Of a stretch of DNA of 54,649 nt, positions 35,776 through 44,166 are shown one piece after another; the first letter of the stretch is position 1, and each line of letters opens with the position of its first letter. Both the position numbers and the translations under genes were made by a program. The DNA comes from an uncultured Pelagibacteraceae bacterium. Lineage in GTDB: Bacteria > Pseudomonadota > Alphaproteobacteria > Pelagibacterales > Pelagibacteraceae. Under the pieces are notes generated by a model, which made no database searches, was not told the DNA's origin, and worked only from the letters and a program-made list of their open reading frames with translations. The stretch is from the NCBI GenBank assembly GCA_902584915.1, contig CACIBQ010000002.1, forward strand, positions 1 to 54,649, read 5' to 3'.

Positions 35776-36438
35776 CTATTTTGAAGGATCTGGAACCTTT
35801 CTTAGATAAGGTTTAACAGCATTCCATCCGTCAGGAAATAATTTTTTAGCCTCTTCATCCTTAACTGCTGGAACAATAATTACTTCTTCCCCCTTCTTCC
35901 AATCTGCAGGTGTAGCAACTTTATGTTTTGCTGTTAATTGCATTGAATCTATAGCTCTTAATATTTCAAGAAAATTTCTACCTGTTGCCATTGGATAAGT
36001 TAAGAATAATCCTACTCTTTTGTCAGGTCTTATAATAAACACTGTTCTAACTGTTTGGTTATCAACCGCTGTTCTTCCCATTGAAGTAACGCCAGCATCA
36101 CCTTCTAACATGTTATATAATTTTGCAATTTCTAATTTTTCATCTGCAATTATTGGGTATTCAGGTTTATGACCTGTCACATCATTGATATCTTTTAACC
36201 ATTTAACGTGATCATCTACAGGATCAACGCTTAATCCTATTACTTTTACATTTCTTTTATCAAACTCTGGCTTCATTCTAGCCAAAGATCCTAATTCAGT
36301 TGTACAAACTGGGGTAAAATCTTTTGGATGAGAAAACAAAACTCCCCAGCTATCTCCTAACCATTCATGAAATGATATATCGCCTATTGTTGTTTTTGCT
36401 TTAAAATCTGGTGCTAAACTATTTATTTTTAATGTCAT
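35776..36438 (-). CDS. 1-Cys peroxiredoxin (Prx6 type)
   Basis: A 220-residue thiol peroxidase. The active-site segment HPKDFTPVCTTELGSLA carries the peroxidatic C45, and the long C-terminal Prx6-type domain has VRTVFIIRPDKRVGLFLTYPMATGRNFLEILR. No resolving Cys is seen in the typical position, so it is 1-Cys type, reduced by glutathione or another thiol. It reduces hydrogen or lipid peroxides in the cytoplasm. It is divergent from the small-gene operon, 148 bp apart. Confidence 0.92.
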   Translation of the reverse strand: MTLKINSLAPDFKAKTTIGDISFHEWLGDSWGVLFSHPKDFTPVCTTELGSLARMKPEFDKRNVKVIGLSVDPVDDHVKWLKDINDVTGHKPEYPIIADEKLEIAKLYNMLEGDAGVTSMGRTAVDNQTVRTVFIIRPDKRVGLFLTYPMATGRNFLEILRAIDSMQLTAKHKVATPADWKKGEEVIIVPAVKDEEAKKLFPDGWNAVKPYLRKVPDPSK

Positions 36439-36586
36439 TATAATCCTTTTTTTATATTTTAATTTTTAATTATATAAATCTTGTCTATTTTAACAATGTG
36501 ATAAATTAGATAAAAATACAACTCACGGATGTTTAAAAATAATTATATTTGATGATAGGCTAATTCAATTAAAAAAAGGAGAAAAT

Positions 36587-36883
36587 ATGGAAAAAGAAAT
36601 GCTTGCAATAGCAAGAATTAAATCTGGTGAAGGAAAATTTGAAAAGTTCATGGGATTTATGCAATCAGATGAAGGAATGGCAGTAAGAAAAACTATTGCT
36701 CATGTTGAAAAAACAGTTCCTGCAATAGCACCTGATAAAAGTTATGTTATGTTTAAAGTTTCAGTTCATAATGAAGAAGAAATGAAGAAATTTGCTTCAG
36801 GTAATAACCCGATAGCAAAACCTATTTTCGATGAATGTATCGAAATTGTTCAAATGTATGAATTGAGTAAAGTTAATCTATAA
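36587..36883 (+). CDS. Hypothetical protein, possible ferredoxin-like (dimeric alpha/beta) fold
   Basis: A 98-residue protein that I do not recognise with certainty. The alternation ARIKSG - FEKFMGFMQSDEG - KSYVMFKVSVHNEEEMKKFASG - CIEIVQMYEL suggests a beta-alpha-beta dimeric barrel, and the spacing is somewhat like DUF3764. A very strong ribosome site (AAAAAGGAG) precedes it, so it is probably highly translated. It is the first gene of the nine-gene operon. Confidence 0.7.
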   Translation: MEKEMLAIARIKSGEGKFEKFMGFMQSDEGMAVRKTIAHVEKTVPAIAPDKSYVMFKVSVHNEEEMKKFASGNNPIAKPIFDECIEIVQMYELSKVNL

Positions 36884-36895
36884 GGATTAATAAAA

Positions 36896-37186
36896 ATGAC
36901 TGGATATGCAATTACTCAAATTGAAGTAACTAATCCTGAAGATTATAAACAATATTTAGCGAAAGTTACGGATATAGTTACAAAATTTGGTGGAGAATAT
37001 TTAGTAAGAGGTGGTGAATACCAATGTTTTGAAGGTGAATGGAAATATCCTAGAACAGTGGTGATTAAATTTCCTTCTTACGAAAAAGCTTTGGAATGGT
37101 ATAACTCTGAAGAATACAAACCTGTAAGACAGATACGGTTAGACAATTCTGTCGGTAATTTTATAATAGTGAAAGGAGCAAAATAG
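36896..37186 (+). CDS. DUF1330 family protein
   Basis: A 96-residue protein with the DUF1330 dimeric alpha/beta-barrel pattern: GYAITQIEVTNPEDYKQYLAKV, FGGEYLVRGGEYQCFEGEW, RTVVIKFPSYEKALEWYNSEEYKPVRQIR. Family members are small and of unknown reaction, often in catabolic or oxidative operons. It is 12 bp after the first gene and 1 bp before the next. Confidence 0.88.
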   Translation: MTGYAITQIEVTNPEDYKQYLAKVTDIVTKFGGEYLVRGGEYQCFEGEWKYPRTVVIKFPSYEKALEWYNSEEYKPVRQIRLDNSVGNFIIVKGAK

Positions 37187-37187
37187 T

Positions 37188-37508
37188 ATGTCTATATTAG
37201 AAAAATATTCTGCTGCAATGGCAAATAAAGATGAAGCAGCTATGAATGAACTTTTGCATGATGATTTTAAATTTACAATGCATAAATCAGGTAATGCTTT
37301 AAAAAAAGCTGATGTTATTAAGTGGGCTATGAGTGGTGACATTAAACAAGATAAGACAAGAGTGGTTTATGAAAATGATGAAGTTGGCATACACCATGCA
37401 TTTGTAACATTTGATGATGGAAATGTTGAAGCTGTAATGGCAGTTTATAAATACAAAGATGGTAAAATAATTTCTTTAGAAACTGGTGCAACGCCAATGC
37501 CTAAGTAA
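37188..37508 (+). CDS. SnoaL/NTF2-like protein
   Basis: A 106-residue protein with an NTF2-like cone fold: N-terminal helix MSILEKYSAAMANKDEAAMNELLHDDFKF followed by VIKWAMSGD and alternating strands (VGIHHAFVTF, VEAVMAVYKYKDGKIISLETG). Such domains act as small isomerases or hydrolases or as ligand-binding proteins. The reaction is unknown. It is embedded in the operon. Confidence 0.8.
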   Translation: MSILEKYSAAMANKDEAAMNELLHDDFKFTMHKSGNALKKADVIKWAMSGDIKQDKTRVVYENDEVGIHHAFVTFDDGNVEAVMAVYKYKDGKIISLETGATPMPK

Positions 37509-37517
37509 AGATTATTA

Positions 37518-37904
37518 ATGAATAAAGTAATTGGTTTTGTAATGGTTGGGACTAATGATCTTGAGAAATCAAGTAAGTTTTACGATGCTATATTAGCTCA
37601 CCTTGGAATGAAAAGAGTTACAATAACAGAAAGATATATTGGTTATGGTCATTCAAGCGAAGGTGGTGGAGTAAAATTTTATATTACAAAACCACATAAT
37701 AAAGAAAATGCTACTGCGGGAAATGGTACAATGGTTGCCTTGTCAGCTGAAACAAAAGAAGCAGTAGACAAATTTCATAAGACAGCATTAGAAAATGGCG
37801 CTACTGATGAAGGGGCTCCAGGGCCAAGATCTGATGGAAATTATTATGGCTATATCCGCGATCACGACGGTAATAAAATTACAGCTAGATGTGTTTTAAA
37901 TTAA
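37518..37904 (+). CDS. VOC-family (glyoxalase/dioxygenase fold) protein
   Basis: A 128-residue vicinal-oxygen-chelate protein. FVMVGTNDLEKSSKFYDAILAHLGM, GPRSDGNYYGYIRDHDGNKI and the C-terminal conserved DHDGNKI are typical. In glyoxalase-like VOC proteins the metal is bound by His/Glu residues at the strand ends. It may be a lactoylglutathione-lyase-like or isomerase enzyme. Its stop directly abuts the next start. Confidence 0.87.
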   Translation: MNKVIGFVMVGTNDLEKSSKFYDAILAHLGMKRVTITERYIGYGHSSEGGGVKFYITKPHNKENATAGNGTMVALSAETKEAVDKFHKTALENGATDEGAPGPRSDGNYYGYIRDHDGNKITARCVLN

Positions 37905-38495
37905 ATGAGTAGTATTGATTTTTATTTCTCTATTGGAAGTACATACACATATCTTTCAGTAACAAGAATTTTAGATGTTGAACAAAAGCATGGAGTAAAA
38001 TTTAATTGGAAGCCATTCAGTGTAAGAGCAATTATGAAGGAGATGAATAATATTCCTTTTCCAAAAGATAAAAAAAATAAAGTTGATTATATGTGGAGAG
38101 ATATAGAAAGACGTGCGGAAGAATATGGTTTCTTTGCAAAAACTCCTGTTCCTTATCCTTTAACGCAATTTGATTTAGCTAACAAACTTGCAATACTTGG
38201 ATTAAAAGAAGGCTGGGGAGTTGATTATGTTCAAATTACTTATAAAAGATGGTTTCAGGAAAATAAAGAACCAGCAACAGAACCTAATATTTCAGAAATA
38301 TGTTCTAAGCTTAAATTAGACAAAGAAAAAATAATTTCAAAAGCAAATTCTGAAGAGATAGAAAAAGAATTTTTGGCAAATACTGATACCGCAAGAAAAA
38401 ATAAGATTTTTGGTAGCCCATCATTTATAGTTAATAATGAAATCTTCTGGGGAGATGATAGGATGGAAGATGCTATAAAGTGGTCAAAAAAATAA
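37905..38495 (+). CDS. 2-hydroxychromene-2-carboxylate isomerase-like DsbA-family protein
   Basis: A 196-residue kappa-class glutathione-transferase-like protein. Residues DFYFSIGSTYTYLSV include the Ser (S12) that replaces the DsbA CXXC cysteine, and KIFGSPSFIVNNEIFWGDDRMED near the end is diagnostic. NahD of naphthalene degradation uses glutathione to isomerise 2-hydroxychromene-2-carboxylate. In a SAR11-like genome the actual substrate is probably another unsaturated or aromatic-derived acid. It overlaps the SMR gene by 1 bp. Confidence 0.85.
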   Translation: MSSIDFYFSIGSTYTYLSVTRILDVEQKHGVKFNWKPFSVRAIMKEMNNIPFPKDKKNKVDYMWRDIERRAEEYGFFAKTPVPYPLTQFDLANKLAILGLKEGWGVDYVQITYKRWFQENKEPATEPNISEICSKLKLDKEKIISKANSEEIEKEFLANTDTARKNKIFGSPSFIVNNEIFWGDDRMEDAIKWSKK

Positions 38496-38830
38496 TGGGA
38501 AACATCACAGCTTATATTATTTTAATAATTGCAGTAGTTTTAGGTACTGCAGCAAATGGTTTTGCAAAAGGAGCTCAGGGATTTACAATATTAATACCAA
38601 GTTTACTTACGGCAATATCTATTGTTGGATGCATGTATACTTTATCTCTAGTTATGAAAACAATTCCAGTTGGAATTACTTACGCTTCATTTGCTGGATT
38701 ATGCATTATAGCAACAACAATAGTTGGAATTTACAAATTTAATCAAATGCCTGATCTTTATACAATCTTCGGACTCTTTTTAATTATAACTGGTGTTTTA
38801 ATTGTTAATTTATTAGGAAAAGCCAATTAA
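38495..38830 (+). CDS. SMR-fold membrane protein A, lacks E14
   Basis: A 111-residue, four-helix small multidrug resistance-type protein. KTIPVGITYASFAGLC, MPDLYTIFGLFLIITGVLIVNLLGK and GTAANGFAKGAQGFT align with EmrE. The first membrane helix contains no acidic residue: the position of EmrE E14 is V14. That Glu couples proton to drug movement in known SMR exporters, so this protein cannot work in the usual way. ATG 38495 (TAATG) is preferred to a GTG at 38480. It forms a pair with the next gene. Confidence 0.85.
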   Translation: MGNITAYIILIIAVVLGTAANGFAKGAQGFTILIPSLLTAISIVGCMYTLSLVMKTIPVGITYASFAGLCIIATTIVGIYKFNQMPDLYTIFGLFLIITGVLIVNLLGKAN

Positions 38831-39165
38831 TGAAACCTCTCACTGGATATATTTTTTTATTTGTCGCCATATCATGTGGAATAGCAGCAAATAGTTTTGC
38901 AAAAATATCTGATGGGTTTTCAAAATTAACTCCAAGCATTGCATGTTTGCTTTTAATGTGTGTAACCATGTTTTCACTTGCAAAAGGAATGTCAGCAATT
39001 CCTGTTGGTTTTGCGTATGCTACTTATAGTGCTGTTACGGTTGCCTCAATACTTATATTTGGAATTATTAAATATAATCAAATGCCAAATATATATGGTT
39101 TAATTGGAATTTTTTTAATTATAGCTGGTGTCTTAATCGTAAATTTACTAGGCAAAGTAAATTGA
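38830..39165 (+). CDS. SMR-fold membrane protein B, lacks E14
   Basis: A 111-residue paralogue of the preceding protein. SAIPVGFAYATYSAVTVASI, MPNIYGLIGIFLIIAGVLIVNLLGK and GIAANSFAKISDGFSKLTPS show the SMR fold. Position 14 is Ile instead of the essential Glu. The start is coupled to the previous stop (TAATG). Equal length, tandem position and shared loss suggest a heterodimer, like EbrAB-type pairs but with a different mechanism or a non-transport role. Confidence 0.85.
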   Translation: MKPLTGYIFLFVAISCGIAANSFAKISDGFSKLTPSIACLLLMCVTMFSLAKGMSAIPVGFAYATYSAVTVASILIFGIIKYNQMPNIYGLIGIFLIIAGVLIVNLLGKVN

Positions 39166-39166
39166 T

Positions 39167-39388
39167 ATGTTCAAAAAAAAATACTCAAACTTAATTTTTG
39201 TTTTAATAATGGGTTTTGGAATGAGTTTGTTTATGACTTTGATAATTACATATATTAATACAGGTATGGATGGTGATTACCCAAGAAGATTTTTTAAAGC
39301 TTGGTCAGTTGGTTTACCAATTGCAATAGCTACTTCTTTATTGGTAGGACCTATTGCAAAAAGATTCGTTGAAAGAATTACAAAATAA
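39167..39388 (+). CDS. DUF2798 small membrane protein
   Basis: A 73-residue two-helix protein. The pattern FVLIMGFGMSLFMTLIITYINTG...F.KAW.VGLPIAIATSLLVGPIAKRFVERI matches DUF2798. Function unknown. It starts 1 bp after SMR protein B and may be a third membrane component. A strong AAGGAGG site follows for the next gene. Confidence 0.8.
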   Translation: MFKKKYSNLIFVLIMGFGMSLFMTLIITYINTGMDGDYPRRFFKAWSVGLPIAIATSLLVGPIAKRFVERITK

Positions 39389-39399
39389 AAGGAGGAAAT

Positions 39400-40314
39400 A
39401 TGTCAGAACTAATTGCATTTATTGGCGTTGGAAATATGGGAAATCCAATGGCACAAAATTTAGTTAAAGCAGGAAAAAAAGTTAAAGTTTTTGATGTTTC
39501 AAAAAACATGATTGATAAAGCAAGAGAAAAAAAATTAGATGTTGTTGAAAATTTCGACTCTCTAATTACAAATGAATTAACAACTGTAATCACAATGCTT
39601 CCTGAAGGAAAAAATTCAAAAGAAGTTTATCTAGGAGATAAAGGTTTAATCAATAAAGTATCAAAAAATTGTCTTCTTATTGATTGTTCTACCATTGATA
39701 TAAAAACTTCCATTGAAATAGGAAAAAAAGCCACCGAAAAAGGAATTAAAATAATTGATGCTCCAGTAAGTGGTGGTGTTATGGGTGCTGAAAAAGCAAC
39801 TTTAAATATTATGGTTGGAGGAAGCAAAGAAGCTTTTGATATTGCTCTACCTTTATTAAACATAATGGGAAAAAATATATTTCATGCTGGAGAGTTAGGA
39901 AGTGGAAATGGTGCAAAAATTTGCAACAATATGTCTCTTGGAATTACAATGATCGCAGCCTCTGAGTCTTTGATGTTAGCAAAAAGACTAAACATAGATA
40001 TTAAAAAAGTTCATGAGATCATGAAAAATGCATCAGGAAATAGTTGGCCCATATCACTTTATCCACCTCTTCCAGGTTTAATTGAAGGAACCCCATCAAA
40101 TAATAATTATCGACCAGGATTTTCCGCCGGCATGATGAATAAAGATTTAAAGTTAGCAAATGAATGTGCAAAGCAAGTTAATGCTTCTACTCCACTTGGA
40201 GCAATGGCTTTAGAAATCTATAATAAATTTTGTGAAGAAGGAAATGATACGAAAGATTTTTCAGCAATCTCAAAAGTTGTTGGTGGTGATGCTTGGAATT
40301 ACCCAATAGATTAA
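39400..40314 (+). CDS. mmsB: 3-hydroxyisobutyrate dehydrogenase-like (beta-hydroxyacid) dehydrogenase
   Basis: A 304-residue beta-hydroxyacid dehydrogenase. The NAD-binding FIGVGNMGNPMAQNLVKAG lies at the start, the substrate motif DAPVSGGVMGAEKATL at 120-135, and GSGNGAKICNNMSLG has the catalytic K173. This matches 3-hydroxyisobutyrate dehydrogenase (valine degradation), though tartronate-semialdehyde reductases share the fold. It is the last gene of the operon, directly facing the CMD-family gene with no gap, so the operon probably ends here. Confidence 0.85.
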   Translation: MSELIAFIGVGNMGNPMAQNLVKAGKKVKVFDVSKNMIDKAREKKLDVVENFDSLITNELTTVITMLPEGKNSKEVYLGDKGLINKVSKNCLLIDCSTIDIKTSIEIGKKATEKGIKIIDAPVSGGVMGAEKATLNIMVGGSKEAFDIALPLLNIMGKNIFHAGELGSGNGAKICNNMSLGITMIAASESLMLAKRLNIDIKKVHEIMKNASGNSWPISLYPPLPGLIEGTPSNNNYRPGFSAGMMNKDLKLANECAKQVNASTPLGAMALEIYNKFCEEGNDTKDFSAISKVVGGDAWNYPID

Positions 40315-40707
40315 TTATTTATAAATTTCATCTACTTCAACTTGATAAGCATCTACTAATTTATTGTTTTTATTTGCTAATCCAACTACTGAGATCATTT
40401 CTTTTATCATTTCATCGGTTGCACCTTTTTTTTTAGCTGCATATGAATGAGATCTTGTGCAATATTCACAACCATTAGTTATTGATACTGCAACATAGAT
40501 TAATTCTTTAGTTATAGGATCTAATGCGCCTTTTCTCATTACTTGTTTTAATGAATTCCATGATCTTTCTAATTCATTAGGATCATTTGCTAGCATCTTC
40601 CAAAAATTTGGAATTTCTGTAATTCCTCTTGACCCTTTTATATCATCAAATACTTCTTTAACCTTTCCTGTAGCTTCTTTTTCCTCGATAGTTTTAAACA
40701 TTGGCAT
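40315..40707 (-). CDS. Carboxymuconolactone decarboxylase/AhpD-family protein
   Basis: A 130-residue, helical CMD-family protein. The conserved VSITNGCEYCTRSHSYAAKKKGA contains the CXXC...H proton-relay residues seen in AhpD-like proteins, so it could be a thiol-dependent peroxidase or an antioxidant partner. KELIYVAVS just before is family-typical. A strong AAGGAGG site precedes ATG 40707. It is transcribed toward the small-gene operon. Confidence 0.88.
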   Translation of the reverse strand: MPMFKTIEEKEATGKVKEVFDDIKGSRGITEIPNFWKMLANDPNELERSWNSLKQVMRKGALDPITKELIYVAVSITNGCEYCTRSHSYAAKKKGATDEMIKEMISVVGLANKNNKLVDAYQVEVDEIYK

Positions 40708-40735
40708 TTTTCCTCCTTATTTTTTCACTATAAAT

Positions 40736-42019
40736 TTATTTCCCTTTTTTAATTGGATCAAATAAAAGTTTTTTGTGATTATATTTATAATTTTTATTAT
40801 TATAATGGAGTGAATTAACAACCAGTATTCTTGAATTTTCTACATCAATTAAAATCATATTCCCGCCATAGCCGCCCATACCAAATATAATTTTGTCTTT
40901 TAATCCTGGAAAATCCATATGAAATTGACCCCCGTATGATTTTGAACGATTAAATAAGGGCTCTTCTTTTTCTTTGCTTCCTTTTGGTATTCTTCTTTTA
41001 TAAATTTCTTTTAAATATTTTCCAACACAAGTATCATTCTGATAATCATCCATTATAGCTTTTGCTATTCTAAGATAGTCAAATCTCGTTGCCATTATGT
41101 TAGGATGTCCATTTCCCCAATTTTCATTTAAACTAGTGTAGCCATAACGAATGCTATTTTTGATCTTTATTTTATCGTCGAAAACTTTGCTATAAAATTT
41201 GTCATAATCTTCACCAATTTTAAATTTCATATAGTTTAAAATTAACTGAGTGACAAATCCATTGTAATTGTATGTTTGCTTAGATTTTTTTGTATTTTGG
41301 TTGTTAAAGAAACCGCGCATGGTTGTTGCAATATCTCTATCTTCATATGCACCTAATTTGCTAGTACCATCTTCAAATTCATCAATATATTTTTGATCAC
41401 CAGTATTCATGTTTAAAAAATTAATTAATTTTTGATCATGATAAAGTGAATCTTTTATTATAGGCCAGTCATTTACTCTAGCATCAACTCCATCAATATA
41501 ACCCTCACATATTGCGTGACCTACTAAATAAGAAGTTACTGACTTACCCATTGACATTGAATAAAATTTTGTTTCATTATTCAAAAACTCTCCCAGTCTT
41601 TCTTTGGGAGAAAGTTCGTCAATTAATACTTCACCATCTTGATAATATAAATAACTAAGGATACCTTTGGTTTTCATTTGCTTTTTTACAAATTTATCTT
41701 CAATTAAGTTGAATTTAAAATCGTAGGAACTATTTGTCGGTTTAAACTCTTTTAAATGTTGACTTCTATCTCTATATGAATATTTCCATAAATAATAAAT
41801 CAGCGTATCTCTGTTTGGGTTTGAATGATAGGCAATATTAGTAGCTGATAATGCTTTATTTTTTATTTTGATATTTAGATTGTGAGATCCTTGCTCATTT
41901 AAATATTGATGATGTCCGTTTTCAGAAAGCCACTTACTAAAAAACCAATTTAAACTCTCAGCAAATAGATTGCTTGAAGTTAATAAGCTTAAAGTAATGA
42001 TTAGTAATATTTTTTTCAT
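40736..42019 (-). CDS. Periplasmic serine hydrolase, beta-lactamase class C fold
   Basis: A 427-residue secreted protein with a signal peptide (cleavage near NLFAES, residue 21). The catalytic tetrad motif SMGK (S156, K159) is followed by YNYNGFV, the YXN motif. The C-terminal GGQFHMDF...IFGMGGYGGN holds the third motif region. Such enzymes are D-aminopeptidases, esterases or amidases; true beta-lactamase activity is unlikely. It overlaps the GFA gene by 4 bp, so it shares an operon and may process a substrate of the ABC importer upstream. Confidence 0.85.
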   Translation of the reverse strand: MKKILLIITLSLLTSSNLFAESLNWFFSKWLSENGHHQYLNEQGSHNLNIKIKNKALSATNIAYHSNPNRDTLIYYLWKYSYRDRSQHLKEFKPTNSSYDFKFNLIEDKFVKKQMKTKGILSYLYYQDGEVLIDELSPKERLGEFLNNETKFYSMSMGKSVTSYLVGHAICEGYIDGVDARVNDWPIIKDSLYHDQKLINFLNMNTGDQKYIDEFEDGTSKLGAYEDRDIATTMRGFFNNQNTKKSKQTYNYNGFVTQLILNYMKFKIGEDYDKFYSKVFDDKIKIKNSIRYGYTSLNENWGNGHPNIMATRFDYLRIAKAIMDDYQNDTCVGKYLKEIYKRRIPKGSKEKEEPLFNRSKSYGGQFHMDFPGLKDKIIFGMGGYGGNMILIDVENSRILVVNSLHYNNKNYKYNHKKLLFDPIKKGK

Positions 42020-42459
42020 CTATCTATAATCATTTTTTCTCCTGTGCCATTCCAATAGCCTGTCTTATAGACTTCAGCATCTTTTGAATAACCTGTAAAT
42101 TGAAGAGCCTCCTGTCCCCAAATATTACAAGTAATGTTTATGTTTTTTCGCTGGTCCATTGTACCAATAGAGATGTGTTGATTCTCACTACTAGGAAGTT
42201 TAATCCCAACTTGTGTACCGCAGTTAGAACAAAATAGGTTTATCATTGGTCTACCGTGTTCAGTTGTTGTATCTTCATAAGAAGCGGGACGATCACCAAG
42301 AAACTTAACATCATCTTGCTTAAACAATACAAATGATCTAAATGCGCTGCCACTTGTTGTTTGACACCAGTTGCAATTGCAATTAACCTTCCAAGTTGGC
42401 TCACCAGTTATTTTATAAGCAACTTTTTCACATCTACAACGTCCACTATATTTTTCCAT
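42016..42459 (-). CDS. GFA-family zinc protein (glutathione-dependent formaldehyde-activating type)
   Basis: A 147-residue protein. Zn-binding cysteines form the pattern C8, C10, C27, C29, C32 and C77, C80, in GRCRCEKV, NCNCNWC and FCSNCGTQVG. The family includes S-(hydroxymethyl)glutathione synthase (Gfa) but most members are uncharacterised. No formaldehyde dehydrogenase is next to it. It is coupled to the serine-hydrolase gene and 24 bp from the ABC ATPase. Confidence 0.85.
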   Translation of the reverse strand: MEKYSGRCRCEKVAYKITGEPTWKVNCNCNWCQTTSGSAFRSFVLFKQDDVKFLGDRPASYEDTTTEHGRPMINLFCSNCGTQVGIKLPSSENQHISIGTMDQRKNINITCNIWGQEALQFTGYSKDAEVYKTGYWNGTGEKMIIDR

Positions 42460-42483
42460 TATTTCCTCCTTTTATTTTTTTCA

Positions 42484-44166
42484 TTAGTTATAAATTGATT
42501 CTATTTTTGGCATTAAAGTTAATAATTCTTTTGTGTATTCATGTGATGGATTTTTAAACAACTCTTCAGTTTTTGAAATCTCGCAAAGCTTTCCATTTTT
42601 TAATACCGCTATTCGATCACACATTTGTCTTACCACGGGTAAATCATGACTAATAAATAAGATTGTCAGATTTAATTGTTCTTGTAAATCTTTTAATAAG
42701 TTAAGTATTTGAGCTTGAATACTCACATCTAGAGCAGAGGTTGGCTCATCACACACAAGAAGTCTCGGTTGAGTTGCAAGAGCTCTTGCAATAGATATTC
42801 TTTGTCTTTGTCCTCCTGAAAATTCATGAGGATATCGTTCAGCCGATTGTTGAGTTAATTCAACAGACTCTAATAAATCATAAATATAACTATCTAAATC
42901 TTTAGAGCTTATTGAAGGGTTATGCAGTTTTATAGGTTCTGAAACTATATCTTTAACTTTTAATCTTCCATTTAAAGATGAATAAGGATCTTGAAATATC
43001 ATTTGAATTTGTTTTCTAAACTTCATCATTTCTTTATTACTTTTAATTTTAGTTATACAAACATTGTCAAAATCAATATCTCCTACACTTGGGCTATATA
43101 AATTAACAATCATTTTTGCTATTGTTGATTTGCCACTTCCGCTTTCTCCAACTAGACCAAAAGACTCACCTTCTTTTATATTAAATGATACATCGTCTAC
43201 AGCCATGACAGAATTTTTAGAACTTTCGGTGAAAAAATTATCATCAAACGTTTTGCTTAAATTTTTAACTTTAACTAAATCCTGATCAATAATTTCTTTT
43301 TTTGTCCATCTGTTTAAAATTTTAATATTAGTTTCACCTTCAGTTTTGTTTTCCTTTTCAATAATTTTAAATCTATTTATTTTTTTATTCGTAGGAGGAA
43401 CAGAGCTTACAAGTGCTTTTGTATAAATCTCTTTTGGTTTTGTTAATATTTCTTTAGTAGGGCCAATCTCTACTAAATCACCATTTTTCATGACTGCTAC
43501 CCTGTCTGTTGTTTCAGAAATTACTCCCATATCGTGAGTGATTAATATAACTGCTAAATTTCTTTCCTTGGTTAACCTTTTGATTAAATCTAGTATTTGA
43601 GATTGTATTGATACATCTAATGCTGTTGTTGGCTCATCAGCTATAAGAAGTTCAGGCTCACAACAAAGAGCTAATGAAATAACAACTCTTTGTCTCATTC
43701 CTCCTGAAAATTGATGAGGATAATTATTAAATCTAGTTTCAGCATCTTTTATTCCTACCTCTTTTAATAAGCTAGTAGCTTTGTTTTTTGCTTCTTCGGT
43801 AGTTAATTTCAAATGAGTTTGGATTGTTTCTATTAACTGATCTCCTATTGTAAGTATAGGATTTAAAGATGTTTGCGGGTCTTGAAAAATAAGACCTATT
43901 TTTTTTCCTCTTAATTTAAGAATATTATCAGGATTTTCATAAATATCTGTTCCATCTAAAATTATTGATCCTCCGGATACTTTGCCAGGTTCATCTATAA
44001 GATTTATTATTGCGTTACCAACTGTACTTTTTCCAGATCCGGATTCTCCTACTAAGCCAAGTATTTCACCTTTTTCAACATTTATATTTACTTCTTTTGC
44101 TGCATAAACTGTTTCTCTTCGCATCTCATAGTTAACGCTTAAATTATTTATTTTTAAAAATGACAT
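42484..44166 (-). CDS. Fused dipeptide/oligopeptide ABC ATPase (DppD-DppF type)
   Basis: A 560-residue protein with two complete ATPase domains. The first has Walker A GESGSGKS (40-47), signature FSGGMRQR and LLIADEPTTALDVSIQ. The second has GESGSGKST (about 335), FSGGQRQR and LLVCDEPTSALDVSIQ. Each carries the C-terminal peptide-importer extension (VSSVPP, LLTLMPKI). It powers the DppBC-type permease upstream. ATG 44166 overlaps the permease stop (TAATG); a TTG extension to 44202 is rejected. Confidence 0.93.
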   Translation of the reverse strand: MSFLKINNLSVNYEMRRETVYAAKEVNINVEKGEILGLVGESGSGKSTVGNAIINLIDEPGKVSGGSIILDGTDIYENPDNILKLRGKKIGLIFQDPQTSLNPILTIGDQLIETIQTHLKLTTEEAKNKATSLLKEVGIKDAETRFNNYPHQFSGGMRQRVVISLALCCEPELLIADEPTTALDVSIQSQILDLIKRLTKERNLAVILITHDMGVISETTDRVAVMKNGDLVEIGPTKEILTKPKEIYTKALVSSVPPTNKKINRFKIIEKENKTEGETNIKILNRWTKKEIIDQDLVKVKNLSKTFDDNFFTESSKNSVMAVDDVSFNIKEGESFGLVGESGSGKSTIAKMIVNLYSPSVGDIDFDNVCITKIKSNKEMMKFRKQIQMIFQDPYSSLNGRLKVKDIVSEPIKLHNPSISSKDLDSYIYDLLESVELTQQSAERYPHEFSGGQRQRISIARALATQPRLLVCDEPTSALDVSIQAQILNLLKDLQEQLNLTILFISHDLPVVRQMCDRIAVLKNGKLCEISKTEELFKNPSHEYTKELLTLMPKIESIYN

